Source: Winogradskyella helgolandensis (GTDB lineage: Bacteria; Bacteroidota; Bacteroidia; Flavobacteriales; Flavobacteriaceae). From it: 64,000 nucleotides of DNA. Of this stretch, positions 42,807 through 52,328 are shown one piece after another. The notes beneath the pieces were generated by a model that did not search any database, was not told the origin of the DNA, and saw only the letters and a program-made list of their open reading frames with translations. The stretch covers positions 3,671,501 through 3,735,500 of the forward strand of contig NZ_JABFHO010000001.1 in assembly GCF_013404085.1 (NCBI RefSeq), given 5' to 3'. A program made the position numbers and the translations under genes. Position 1 is the stretch's first letter; every line of letters begins with the position of its first letter.

Positions 42807-43340
42807 ATGAACGACGATAAAAGTTATAAAGAATACTTGGCAGACATTACCACCTTTATTTTTGATGTAGATGGTGTACTCACAGACGGAACAATTACGG
42901 TCACAACTGATGGTGAAATGCTAAGAACTATGAACATTAAGGATGGTTTTGCATTAAAAACAGCTATTGATGCTGAATTTAACCTCTGTATTATTTCTGG
43001 TGGCTCTAACGAGGGAGTTCGTAAACGATTAGCCGGATTGGGAATTAAAGATATTTTTCTGGGTGCACATAATAAAATTGAACAGCTAAATAGCTACTTG
43101 GATCAGCATAACATTTCAAAATCACAAGTGTTGTATATGGGAGACGATATTCCAGATTTCCCTGTGATGAAATTAGTGGGTTTACCATGTTGTCCTCAGG
43201 ATGCTGTCCCAGAAATTAAAGCGATTTCAAAATACATTTCACATAAAAACGGTGGAAAAGGAGCTGTTAGAGATGTTATTGAGCAAGTATTAAAAGTTCA
43301 AGGTAAATGGAATGGAAATTTTAATGCTAAGTATGATTAA
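42807..43340 (+). CDS. KdsC-like HAD phosphatase
   Basis: 177 residues of HAD subclass III. Motif I is FIFDVDGVLTDG (nucleophile D), motif II IISGGSN, then VLYMGDDIPDFPVM with the late Asp pair. Size and motifs fit 3-deoxy-D-manno-octulosonate-8-phosphate phosphatase, which dephosphorylates KDO-8-P in LPS synthesis. Other small HADs of this group exist, so the exact substrate is probable rather than certain. Confidence 0.88.
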   Translation: MNDDKSYKEYLADITTFIFDVDGVLTDGTITVTTDGEMLRTMNIKDGFALKTAIDAEFNLCIISGGSNEGVRKRLAGLGIKDIFLGAHNKIEQLNSYLDQHNISKSQVLYMGDDIPDFPVMKLVGLPCCPQDAVPEIKAISKYISHKNGGKGAVRDVIEQVLKVQGKWNGNFNAKYD

Positions 43341-43399
43341 TTAGTTGTTGGTTGTTAAAAATTATTTTACACAAATAAACGCGAATAAAGTTTAAAATC

Positions 43400-43711
43400 A
43401 TGTCAGGCGGAAGACGACATAGTACAGGATTTGGATATATTGGTTTTGGTAATAGTCAAGCGACATTTAACCAACGCTCAGCGACTCCTTTTTCTAAATA
43501 CAAGGAAAAACTAGACCTTGAAGCTCATCTACACTATAAAATGGATTTTTTGCATAAAGACTTAACCAAAGAAGACAAGCAAAAAATTAAAGACAAAATA
43601 AAACAACAAGAGCTTAAGCTTTTAAAAAAAACAGCAATTATTAGTATCATTGTACTTCTATTTATAGGAGCTATTGCTTATTATTTAATTACTAAAATAT
43701 TATCTCACTAA
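43400..43711 (+). CDS. Small single-helix membrane protein
   Basis: 103 residues. A Gly/Ser/Arg-rich N-terminus (MSGGRRHSTGFGYIGFGNSQ) is followed by a charged helical stretch rich in Lys, and one transmembrane helix near residues 78-98 (AIISIIVLLFIGAIAYYLI). Lies 8 bp before the UbiA-like gene. Unknown family. Confidence 0.7.
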   Translation: MSGGRRHSTGFGYIGFGNSQATFNQRSATPFSKYKEKLDLEAHLHYKMDFLHKDLTKEDKQKIKDKIKQQELKLLKKTAIISIIVLLFIGAIAYYLITKILSH

Positions 43712-43718
43712 CCCTCAA

Positions 43719-44648
43719 ATGATTCACTTTCTTAATTTAATCCGCTGGAAGAATTTATTAATGATTGCTTTAATGCAATATTTAATAAAATATGCCCTTT
43801 TATTACCTTTTCAACAAAGTCATGGTGTACTTATTACTTTAAGTGATTTCAATTTTTTTCTATTGGTTTTAGCAACAGTATGTATTGCTGCTGGAGGTTA
43901 TGTTATTAACGATATTTATGATGTTGAAACTGATAAAATTAACAAACCAAACCGGTTAATTATTAATAAGCACATCACAGAAAAAAATGCAAATACGCTA
44001 TTTATTATTCTAAACGTTATTGGAGTTGGTTTAGGTTTTTATTTATCTAATGGTATCGGTAAACCCGAATTTTTCGCCATCTTTTTCATTACGTCCGCAC
44101 TACTCTACATGTATGCATCCTACCTTAAACAAATTGCAGTAGTTGGCAATGTTGTAGTTTCAGGATTAGTTTGTTTGAGCATCTTATTAGTTGGTATTTT
44201 TGAGTTAATTCCACCTATGACTGCCAATAATAAAGCCATCCAAACAACATTTTTAAACATTATTAGAGACTATGCCTTTTTTGCTTTTATGATTAATTTG
44301 ATAAGAGAACTAGTAAAAGACATAGAAGATATTGATGGAGATCATAAAGCTGGTATTCAAACACTACCTATTGTTTTAGGACGAGAACGCACTGCTAAAA
44401 TTGTATTTATATTCTCTTTAGTTCCTATATTTTCGATAGTCTATTATGTAATTACCTATTTATTTAAGCAACAATTAGTGGTTGGCTATTTTTTAGTTTT
44501 AGTGGTGGCGCCTTTAATTTATGTGAGTATAAAATTGTTCAGCGCAGAAAATAAAGCCCAATACAAACATATTAGTTTAGTCCTAAAATTAGTGATGCTT
44601 ACTGGCATGTTATCCTTGTTACTTTATAAATTTATTATTCTCAACTAA
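43719..44648 (+). CDS. UbiA-family prenyltransferase
   Basis: 309 residues with about 8-9 membrane helices. The first Asp-rich motif is NDIYDVETDKINKPNR, the second KDIEDIDGDHKAG. These bind the prenyl diphosphate through magnesium. Bacteroidota homologues are often annotated as geranylgeranylglycerol-phosphate geranylgeranyltransferase. The acceptor cannot be determined from sequence here. Its stop is 1 bp before the Maf start. Confidence 0.88.
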   Translation: MIHFLNLIRWKNLLMIALMQYLIKYALLLPFQQSHGVLITLSDFNFFLLVLATVCIAAGGYVINDIYDVETDKINKPNRLIINKHITEKNANTLFIILNVIGVGLGFYLSNGIGKPEFFAIFFITSALLYMYASYLKQIAVVGNVVVSGLVCLSILLVGIFELIPPMTANNKAIQTTFLNIIRDYAFFAFMINLIRELVKDIEDIDGDHKAGIQTLPIVLGRERTAKIVFIFSLVPIFSIVYYVITYLFKQQLVVGYFLVLVVAPLIYVSIKLFSAENKAQYKHISLVLKLVMLTGMLSLLLYKFIILN

Positions 44649-44649
44649 A

Positions 44650-45243
44650 ATGCTAAACGAAAAACTTAAGGATTTCAATATTATTTTGGCTTCAGCATCA
44701 CCACGTCGTCATGCATTTTTAAAGGCCATGAATCTCGATTTTGAAATTCAGTTAAAACCCGTTGAGGAAATTTACCCAAGTGATTTAAAAAAGGAAGCAA
44801 TCACAGATTTTTTAGCAAAACTGAAAGCTGAACCATTTTTAGAAAGTCTTCAACATAACGATATCTTAATTACAAGTGACACAATTGTTTGGTTAGACGA
44901 CCAGGCCATTGGAAAACCTAAAGATGAAGCCGATGCTTTCAACATGATAAAATCGTTAAGCAATAAAACACATGAGGTGGTGACATCTATCTGTTTCACT
45001 CAAAAAACAGAACAACACATCGTTAATACCATCACCAAAGTCACATTTAAATCCTTATCAGACCAAGAGATTCAATACTATGTTAGCACCTATAAACCAC
45101 TAGATAAAGCTGGAGCTTATGGCATACAAGAATGGATTGGAGCCATAGGCATTACGAGTATCGAAGGCTCTTATAATAACGTTGTTGGCTTACCTACACA
45201 TTTACTTTACAAAACGTTAAATACCATTGCAGACCGTAATTAG
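44650..45243 (+). CDS. Maf-family nucleoside triphosphate pyrophosphatase
   Basis: 197 residues. The opener ILASASPRRHAFLKAM is the Maf phosphate-binding motif; the catalytic LITSDTIVWLDDQAIGKPKD and the later YKPLDKAGAYGIQEW (Asp/Lys/Gln) follow. Maf enzymes hydrolyse non-canonical or dTTP/UTP nucleotides to monophosphates and were historically linked to septum inhibition. Terminal member of the DUF2520-KdsC-UbiA run. Confidence 0.93.
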   Translation: MLNEKLKDFNIILASASPRRHAFLKAMNLDFEIQLKPVEEIYPSDLKKEAITDFLAKLKAEPFLESLQHNDILITSDTIVWLDDQAIGKPKDEADAFNMIKSLSNKTHEVVTSICFTQKTEQHIVNTITKVTFKSLSDQEIQYYVSTYKPLDKAGAYGIQEWIGAIGITSIEGSYNNVVGLPTHLLYKTLNTIADRN

Positions 45244-45326
45244 AGTCTTATCTTTAATGTATATTATTATTAGTTATTCTGAGCTTCATTTTCGTGAGCT
45301 AAAGGGTCTAAAAATACGCAAACATT

Positions 45327-46265
45327 ATGATAAGAAATATACACGCCAAGTTACTTTTTGTACTATTTATACCGATTGCAATCTTCATATCCTGTAATGA
45401 AAATACGACGGCTACTACAGAAACTGAAACAGTTTCAGAACCTGAAACTGAAGTCTTGCAACCAAAGACTAAACTCACCGCTGATTTTAAAAACTATTGG
45501 TATAATGGTGAAGCAGAAATAACGTCTTATAAGTTAGAACAAGCACGTTATGGTGAAATACGAGAAGGCTCTGCCGTTTTGGTATTTGTAACCGAAGATT
45601 TTTTACCATCTGAGCAAGTTAAAGCGGACAATTATAGCGAAAACAACATTCCGGTTTTAAAACTGAATGCCACTAAAAAGTTTAATACTGGGATTTATCC
45701 GTATTCCATAATGCAGAGTACGTTTTATCCTGTGGCCAATAATCAACATGCTTTAAAAATTTCGGCATCAGTGCAAGAATGGTGCGGACATGTGTATACG
45801 CAATTAAATAATCGCGATACATTTGAAGTACAATCGCATTCCTATTTTCAAGGTGAAGCTGATGATAATTTTAAACTTGAAAAAACTTGGACGGAAAATG
45901 AATTGTGGACTAAGTTGAGAATCAATCCAAAAAGTCTTCCTGTTGGACAGATAGAACTCATCCCGTCTTTAGAATCGATACGACTTAATAATGAAACCTT
46001 GAAACCTCATGAAGCGATTGCCAAACTAGAAAGTAATAGTTACACCATAGCTTATCCGGAATTAAATCGAACTTTAAAAATAAATTTCAATCCTAATTTT
46101 CCATTTGATATTTTAGGCTGGGAAGAAACAACTATCAAAGGATCAGGTTCATCTACAGAAACATTAACAACCAAAGCTTCAAAATTAGAACGTATAAAAT
46201 CCGACTATTGGAACAAAAAAAGCAATTCAGATTTAAACCTTAGAGAAACTTTAAAATTGCAATAA
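45327..46265 (+). CDS. Conserved lipoprotein
   Basis: 312 residues with lipobox IAIFISCNE and a Thr/Glu-rich linker (TTATTETETVSEPETE). The globular domain contains KNYWYNGEAEITSYKLEQAR and the conserved VQEWCGHVYTQLN. It is exported and lipid-anchored. The family appears common in Flavobacteriia; no function is known to me. Its position after Maf could lead to mislabelling as Maf, which its sequence does not support. Confidence 0.8.
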   Translation: MIRNIHAKLLFVLFIPIAIFISCNENTTATTETETVSEPETEVLQPKTKLTADFKNYWYNGEAEITSYKLEQARYGEIREGSAVLVFVTEDFLPSEQVKADNYSENNIPVLKLNATKKFNTGIYPYSIMQSTFYPVANNQHALKISASVQEWCGHVYTQLNNRDTFEVQSHSYFQGEADDNFKLEKTWTENELWTKLRINPKSLPVGQIELIPSLESIRLNNETLKPHEAIAKLESNSYTIAYPELNRTLKINFNPNFPFDILGWEETTIKGSGSSTETLTTKASKLERIKSDYWNKKSNSDLNLRETLKLQ

Positions 46266-46311
46266 ACTTCATGGATTCTGAATTATATTTGTTTAGCAAA
46301 ATACGCCTTAA

Positions 46312-46857
46312 ATGAGTTCAATACTATACAATTATCAAGACGAAATAATTTATACCACGATACTATTAATTACGCTATTTATCATTAGAAAAATAATTGT
46401 AATTACAGTAAAGAAAATAGGTAGAAAAAGTGGGACCACCGAAGCAAGAGCTGCTTTAATTGGTCGTTATGTTACGGTTACACTCGTACTTCTTGCTATT
46501 CTTATAGAAACTTTTATCCTCGGAGCAAATCCTAGTGATATTACACTAATATTTTCTTCAATTTTTGCCGTAATAGGTATCGGTCTTTTTGCTATTTGGT
46601 CTATTTTAAGCAACATTACTTCGGGTATTATAATGTTTTTCTCCTTTCCGTATAAAGTAGGAGATAAAATAAAGATTCACGATAAAGATGATTCTATTAT
46701 AGGTATTATTGAAGATATTAGAGCATTTCAAATTCACCTTAAAGATGAAAAAGGAGATTTAGTAACTTACCCTAACAATCTAATTCTTCAAAAAGCTGTA
46801 ACTTTATTGCAAAAGGATGCTTTGGATGAGCAGATAGATGATAGCAGTATTTTATAA
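46312..46857 (+). CDS. Minimal MscS-like channel protein
   Basis: 181 residues, short for the family. Three membrane helices (about 13-26, 48-68, 75-112), pore segment GIGLFAIWSILSNITSGIIM, then the beta domain with FPYKVGDKIKIHDKDDSIIG and LVTYPNNLILQKAV. The C-terminal alpha/beta domain of full MscS is missing, ending in an acidic tail. Adjacent (3 bp) to CorA, so ion homeostasis genes are grouped here. Confidence 0.88.
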   Translation: MSSILYNYQDEIIYTTILLITLFIIRKIIVITVKKIGRKSGTTEARAALIGRYVTVTLVLLAILIETFILGANPSDITLIFSSIFAVIGIGLFAIWSILSNITSGIIMFFSFPYKVGDKIKIHDKDDSIIGIIEDIRAFQIHLKDEKGDLVTYPNNLILQKAVTLLQKDALDEQIDDSSIL

Positions 46858-46860
46858 CCT

Positions 46861-47940
46861 ATGAGGAAAAAAACAGCAAAGAAACGCACACATAATTATA
46901 AAAAACACATAGGAAAAGCGCCTGGAACTTTAGTATACACAGGAAAGAAAACGGAAAAACAACTTCAAATAGAATCTTTCGATTATACTAAAGAAACGTT
47001 GATTGAACGTGTTCTAACCAATATTGAAGATGCTAAATCCTACAAGGAAACCGATTCCGTTACATGGATAAATATTGATGGCCTTAATTCGCTTAGTGAA
47101 ATCGAAAGTATTGGTAAACAATATGAGTTACATCCACTTGTTTTAGAAGATATTGTAAATACAACGCAACGTCCTAAAATTGACGAATACGATGACTACC
47201 TGTTTATTGTGCTTAAAATGTTATACTACGATAAGGATGAAAACGTCGTTATAGAGCAAGTGAGTTTGGTATTGGGAAAAAATTATGTGTTATCGTTTCA
47301 AGAATCGGAAGGAGACGTTTTTGATACGGTTAGAGAACGCATTAGACTTGGTAATGGACGTATCAGAGGCTTAAAATCCGATTATTTATTGTACGCCTTA
47401 ATTGATGCTGTTGTCGATCATTATTTTAGCATCATTGAAACCCTAGGCAACAAAATAGAAGATTTAGAAAACGACTTGTTTGAAGGTAACTCCAAAGACA
47501 ATATTAATATTGAAGTCCAACAATTAAAGCGTGAAATCTTAAAAGTACGCCGTGCTATTTTTCCCCTTCGCGAAATAATAAATCGTATAGAAAAAGGAGA
47601 ACACCCATTAATTTACAAACGCACAATCACTTATTACAGAGATATTTACGATCACTTAATTCAAGTATCTGAAAACATCGATATTTACCGTGAAATGATT
47701 TGGAGTTTAATGGATATGTACATGACGACCATTAGCAACCGTATGAATGAAGTGATGAAAGTCCTCACTATAATTTCTACCATATTTATTCCTTTAACCT
47801 TTCTTGCAGGTATCTATGGAATGAATTTTGACAACATCCCAGAACTACATTACGAGTACAGTTATTTTATTCTTTTAGCGGTAATGTTTGTGATGCTGAT
47901 TCTAATGCTGATTTATTTTAAGCGCAAGAAGTGGTTGTAG
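46861..47940 (+). CDS. corA: CorA-family magnesium/cobalt transporter
   Basis: 359 residues. A large cytoplasmic alpha/beta domain is followed by the long stalk helix and two C-terminal membrane helices with the signature YGMN (LAGIYGMNFDNIPEL) and end KRKKWL. It forms a pentameric Mg2+ channel. Upstream is the small MscS-like gene, 3 bp away. Confidence 0.95.
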   Translation: MRKKTAKKRTHNYKKHIGKAPGTLVYTGKKTEKQLQIESFDYTKETLIERVLTNIEDAKSYKETDSVTWINIDGLNSLSEIESIGKQYELHPLVLEDIVNTTQRPKIDEYDDYLFIVLKMLYYDKDENVVIEQVSLVLGKNYVLSFQESEGDVFDTVRERIRLGNGRIRGLKSDYLLYALIDAVVDHYFSIIETLGNKIEDLENDLFEGNSKDNINIEVQQLKREILKVRRAIFPLREIINRIEKGEHPLIYKRTITYYRDIYDHLIQVSENIDIYREMIWSLMDMYMTTISNRMNEVMKVLTIISTIFIPLTFLAGIYGMNFDNIPELHYEYSYFILLAVMFVMLILMLIYFKRKKWL

Positions 47941-47969
47941 AATGCATTCAAACTATCTAATTATAAATA

Positions 47970-49070
47970 ATGTTAAAGACAAAAATTCTTTTAATTGCAT
48001 TTACGCTTTCTATTTCGGCACTACAAAGCCAGAATCTTCTTAAAAGCTTATACAACTTAGACGCCTTTCCAAAAGAAATGGAGAAAAGCAAAAGTTTTAT
48101 TGAAGATGCTTGTTCTGATCTTTTAATTTACAACTATATTTCTGGTGGCAATGGAAGCTTTCAATTTGATATTAAAACTGTAAATGGACTTGAAATAAAA
48201 CTTCCAACAATAAATGATTTTTTATTAAAATTCTTAGATTCAACAACAGAAGAGCCTTTCTTAAATTATACATTTCATGTGGATTATTGTTTTAAATACA
48301 ATGATTATTATGATGAATTTGAATTAAATGACACCACATTCTCATTATTTTCAATATTTGATTTAGCAACTTATTATTACGATTGGGACGAATATAGCCT
48401 TGTAAATAAAATGCTATTGATCTACAAACCTGAACTAGATTATATAACAAAACGCACACAATTTTTCGAAACTTTAGCAAAGGCTTTTGAAATTGAAGAT
48501 ATACCAGATTTTAAATCTATCGCAAACGATGAGGAAAATGAAGACCTTTTTGATCGTGAAGTTGAAGAATTAATGTTAGACGCTATTCTTGAGGAAATCG
48601 ACAATGAAACTATAAATTCAGAACTTTTCAACTTTTTTATTCTTGACAAAAACAGTAAGACTAAAACGGAAGACAACTTGGTAACATTATTTAACAACAA
48701 GCATATTGCTAGAGAGATAGAAACAAATATACTTCAACCGAAAATAACGGTAGCCTTATACCACGGAGCTCAATTAAATATTCCAGAAAATTATATATCA
48801 ATTAATCCAGCTGAAAGCAACGCATTCCCTATTAATTCAATAGAAATCAGAATAGATTATAAAAACAATAAACTTATAATTAATTTTAAAAATAAAGAAA
48901 CCGTAAACTTAACTCTTAAAGACGCTTTTGTAATGCAAGACAAAGAAGTGACGATGACATCTAAAAATATAAGACTTGAGGTTTCTGAATCTGATTTAAA
49001 GTTTCAGGTTATTAAATTTAGTCCTCATCAAAATATAGACAATAAACCTTATGAACTAATATTAAACTAA
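47970..49070 (+). CDS. Hypothetical secreted protein
   Basis: 366 residues with signal peptide MLKTKILLIAFTLSISALQSQ. The mature protein is Asp/Glu-rich (FDREVEELMLDAILEEID) with a C-terminal beta-rich part. No recognised family. It follows CorA by 29 bp and precedes a small membrane protein gene by 23 bp, possibly co-transcribed. Confidence 0.7.
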   Translation: MLKTKILLIAFTLSISALQSQNLLKSLYNLDAFPKEMEKSKSFIEDACSDLLIYNYISGGNGSFQFDIKTVNGLEIKLPTINDFLLKFLDSTTEEPFLNYTFHVDYCFKYNDYYDEFELNDTTFSLFSIFDLATYYYDWDEYSLVNKMLLIYKPELDYITKRTQFFETLAKAFEIEDIPDFKSIANDEENEDLFDREVEELMLDAILEEIDNETINSELFNFFILDKNSKTKTEDNLVTLFNNKHIAREIETNILQPKITVALYHGAQLNIPENYISINPAESNAFPINSIEIRIDYKNNKLIINFKNKETVNLTLKDAFVMQDKEVTMTSKNIRLEVSESDLKFQVIKFSPHQNIDNKPYELILN

Positions 49071-49093
49071 TCCGTTATTTTATTTAATAGCTT

Positions 49094-49531
49094 ATGAATA
49101 AATTAACCCAATGGTTTTTAAAACTATCCCCACTTAAAATATTCCTATTACTACTTTTAGGAATTCCTATTTATATCTGGTTCTTTTCAATTATATATCA
49201 GCTCGATAACAAGGTCAATCAAAATTCTAGTAATTTAAAGTTTTGGATAGCTGGCTGTTTAGTAATCTATCCTATGATTTATATGCTTTATGTACTTTTT
49301 ACGTTTTCATTTTTCGTTCCCTTAATGCCGTTTCATTTATTAGCAATACTATGTGGTTTTATATTAATGATTTTAACTGCAAAAAGTTATGTGAATTTCG
49401 AAAAGAAAAAAGGGTATTCTACTCGTAGTGTTTTTGAAGTATTTATGATGCTTTGGTTCTATATAATTTGCGTGTGGTCATTACAACGTAATTTGAATAC
49501 ATATGTCACTGAAATCCCAACACAAAACTAA
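49094..49531 (+). CDS. Small four-helix membrane protein
   Basis: 145 residues with four predicted membrane helices (about 14-34, 48-70, 74-96, 112-132). No family recognised. Likely the last gene of the CorA transcript. Confidence 0.65.
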   Translation: MNKLTQWFLKLSPLKIFLLLLLGIPIYIWFFSIIYQLDNKVNQNSSNLKFWIAGCLVIYPMIYMLYVLFTFSFFVPLMPFHLLAILCGFILMILTAKSYVNFEKKKGYSTRSVFEVFMMLWFYIICVWSLQRNLNTYVTEIPTQN

Positions 49532-49632
49532 AAAATCTAAGTCACCAACATTTCAACCGTTAAACAAAACCTAAAAAAAAGGAATAAATTACTATCTTTT
49601 CTATATTTGAAGCACATCTAACCAATAACCTC

Positions 49633-52152
49633 ATGTTCCAACTTAGACTCTGTCTATTGCTTTTTTTAAGCTCTATCGTTTCATTACAAGCACAACAACC
49701 AAAAACCTACAATTCTTCAGAAATTTACGAAGCTGTTCAAAAACTCAACGTTTTAGGATCAGTGCTCTATATTGCCGCACATCCAGATGATGAAAACACA
49801 CGCTTAATTTCATATATGTCTAACCAAGTTAAAGCACGTACGGCCTATTTATCTTTAACACGTGGAGATGGAGGCCAAAATCTTATTGGTCCAGAAATCA
49901 GAGAACTTTTAGGAGTTATTAGAACCCAAGAGTTATTAGGCGCAAGACGTGTAGATGGTGGAGAACAACGCTTTTCTAGAGCCAATGATTTTGGATATTC
50001 AAAACATCCGGATGAAACTTTAGAAATCTGGAATGAAGATGAGGTTTTAGCTGATGTTGTCTGGGCTATTAGAAAATTTAAACCAGATGTTATCATTAAC
50101 CGTTTCGATCACAGAAGAGCAGGACAAACACATGGCCATCATACAGCTTCTGCAATATTAAGCTTGAAAGCTTTTGATATAGCAAATGACGCTTCAAAAT
50201 ATCCATCCCAATTAACACTTACCGAAACATGGCAGCCCAAGCGCTTATTTTACAACACCTCTTGGTGGAGATACGGAAGTCAAGAAGCGTTTGATAAATT
50301 GGACAAAAGTAACATGCTATCGTTTGATATTGGAACGTATTACTCCTCAAAAGGCAAGTCTAACAATGAAATTGCAGCTTTAGCTAGTAGTCAACATTTA
50401 TCACAGGGTTTTGGCCGTTTATCCCAACGTGGCTCTCAAGATGAATATATTGAGTTTTTAAAAGGGGAATCATTAAATAGTAGTGATAATATTTTTGAAG
50501 GCATTGATACCTCTTGGAATCGGGTTGCAGGTGGAAAAGTCATTGGCGACATCCTAAAAAAAATTGAAACTAATTTCAACTTTAAAAATCCAGCGTCACA
50601 TTTACCACAACTGTTAGAAGCCTATAAATTGCTTCAAATTATAAAAGACGAGCATTGGAAAACTATTAAAACTAAAGAGCTTAAAACCATTATTGAAGCT
50701 TGCGCTGGTTTATATTTAGAAGTATCGGCGAACACACCAAACGCTGCACCAAATGCTGATGTAACTTTAAACATGGAAGTTGTAAACCGAAGTACAGCAA
50801 ATATTGATTTGGTATCCTATAACCTTTCAACATTAAGTACTGGAATTTCTAAAAAAATGACATTAGCGTCTAATCATAAATTAAATTTTGAAGAAGGTAT
50901 TACCATCCCAAGTCACAGTAATTACACCACGCCATATTGGTTAAACACCAAAAGTACATTAGGCATGTACACTGTAAAAGATCAAAGTTTAATTGGCTTG
51001 CCAGAAACTCCTCGAACTGTTTTTGTAGATTTTAATCTGTTGATTGAAGGCACACCAATTAATTTCACAAAACCCGTAATTTATCGTTACTCTAAGCCAG
51101 ATAAAGGGGAATTGTATCGTCCTTTTGAAATTATTCCAATTGTTTCAGCTAGTCTAAGTGACGAAGTTTACATCTTTGAAAATGACCAGCAAAAAGAAAT
51201 TGAAGTCTCTGTTAAAGCTGGTAAAGACAATATTGATGGTTTTGTACAAATGGCTTATCCAAAAGGTTGGCAAGTTGTTCCTGAAAAACAAAATATTAAA
51301 ATCTCGAATAAAGGAGACATTCAAAAAGTGATGTTTACGGTTATTCCACCAAAAAACCAAAGTGAAGGCTTAATTACACCAATGGTTAATATTGAAGGTG
51401 AATTTTATACCGACGAAATCATGGAAATCGATTATGCACATATACCATTTCAAATGGTTTTAATGCCAAGCGAAAGCAAAGTGGTAAGATTAAATATAAA
51501 AACAGAAGGTACTAATATAGGTTATATTGAAGGTGCAGGAGATGCGGTTCCTGAAAGTTTAAGACAAATTGGCTACCATGTTACCATAATTAAACCCGAA
51601 CAAATTTCACCAGAAAACCTTGATGATTTTGATGCTATCGTTGTTGGTATTAGAGCTTATAATATCGTTGAAGACCTTATTTTTAAACAACGTTTTTTAC
51701 TAGACTATGTAAAAGAAGGTGGAAATTTAATTATTCAATACAATACTAATAGAGGCATAAAAGTAGATAATCTGGCACCTTTTGATATGCAAGTCTCTAG
51801 AGATCGTGTTACAGATGAAAACGCATTGGTAACCATATTAGATCCTAATCACCCAATACTTAATTTTCCAAATAAAATAGGAGCTCAAGATTTTGATGGT
51901 TGGGTTCAAGAACGTGGTTTATACTTTCCAGACAAATGGTCTAAAGAGTTTACGCCACTACTAGCCTTTAATGATATAGGAGAAAATTCAAAAGAAGGTG
52001 CGTTACTAGTTGCAAAATACGGCAAAGGAAACTATATTTACACAGGTCTCAGTTTCTTTAGGGAATTTCCGGCAGGAGTTCCTGGTGCATACAGACTTTT
52101 TGCAAACCTCTTATCAGCAGGTAAACAAGAATATAATCCACCTAAAAACTAA
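49633..52152 (+). CDS. Large exported PIG-L family deacetylase
   Basis: 839 residues with signal peptide ending SLQAQQ. The N-terminal PIG-L domain (about 35-260) carries the zinc motif YIAAHPDDENTRLI, the TRGDGGQN segment and HGHHTASA. The middle is beta-sandwich-like. The C-terminal ~200 residues have a ThuA/class-I-glutamine-amidotransferase-like fold (DAIVVGIRAYNI, GGNLIIQYNTN, HPILNFPNKI, YGKGNYIYTGLSFFREFPAG). It should de-N-acetylate a sugar in the periplasm. The downstream symporter and oxidoreductase suggest uptake and breakdown of the product; this is context inference. Confidence 0.9.
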   Translation: MFQLRLCLLLFLSSIVSLQAQQPKTYNSSEIYEAVQKLNVLGSVLYIAAHPDDENTRLISYMSNQVKARTAYLSLTRGDGGQNLIGPEIRELLGVIRTQELLGARRVDGGEQRFSRANDFGYSKHPDETLEIWNEDEVLADVVWAIRKFKPDVIINRFDHRRAGQTHGHHTASAILSLKAFDIANDASKYPSQLTLTETWQPKRLFYNTSWWRYGSQEAFDKLDKSNMLSFDIGTYYSSKGKSNNEIAALASSQHLSQGFGRLSQRGSQDEYIEFLKGESLNSSDNIFEGIDTSWNRVAGGKVIGDILKKIETNFNFKNPASHLPQLLEAYKLLQIIKDEHWKTIKTKELKTIIEACAGLYLEVSANTPNAAPNADVTLNMEVVNRSTANIDLVSYNLSTLSTGISKKMTLASNHKLNFEEGITIPSHSNYTTPYWLNTKSTLGMYTVKDQSLIGLPETPRTVFVDFNLLIEGTPINFTKPVIYRYSKPDKGELYRPFEIIPIVSASLSDEVYIFENDQQKEIEVSVKAGKDNIDGFVQMAYPKGWQVVPEKQNIKISNKGDIQKVMFTVIPPKNQSEGLITPMVNIEGEFYTDEIMEIDYAHIPFQMVLMPSESKVVRLNIKTEGTNIGYIEGAGDAVPESLRQIGYHVTIIKPEQISPENLDDFDAIVVGIRAYNIVEDLIFKQRFLLDYVKEGGNLIIQYNTNRGIKVDNLAPFDMQVSRDRVTDENALVTILDPNHPILNFPNKIGAQDFDGWVQERGLYFPDKWSKEFTPLLAFNDIGENSKEGALLVAKYGKGNYIYTGLSFFREFPAGVPGAYRLFANLLSAGKQEYNPPKN

Positions 52153-52199
52153 TAAAACTAGACTTATCAACTAACTAACCACCAACCTAACAAAAACTA

Positions 52200-52319
52200 A
52201 TGGATAACCAGAACCAACCACAGACTAAACAAAAATGGAGTAAAATGTATACAGCTGTTTTAGTAGCTAATGCGCTTTATATTGTCTTATTTTACTTTAT
52301 CACAGCTTCTTTCGCATAA
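52200..52319 (+). CDS. 39-residue single-helix membrane protein paired with SSS symporter
   Basis: ATG at 52200 to TAA at 52319, 39 codons. A polar, Gln/Lys-rich N-terminus (MDNQNQPQTKQKWSKMY) is followed by one transmembrane helix (TAVLVANALYIVLFYFITAS). It starts 47 bp after the PIG-L gene and ends 9 bp before the symporter start. The KWSKMYT-helix layout resembles small companion subunits found next to other sodium symporters (for example YhdT with PanF, YjcH with ActP), though shorter. It is probably a real accessory subunit that automatic calling can miss. Confidence 0.65.
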   Translation: MDNQNQPQTKQKWSKMYTAVLVANALYIVLFYFITASFA

Positions 52320-52328
52320 AAACTTATA

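Noticed and set aside
49555..49566. GTTAAACA half-site upstream of the PIG-L gene, like the TetR-cluster operator
   Set aside because: No partner TGTTTA at the 30-bp distance and no -7 box 5 nt downstream.
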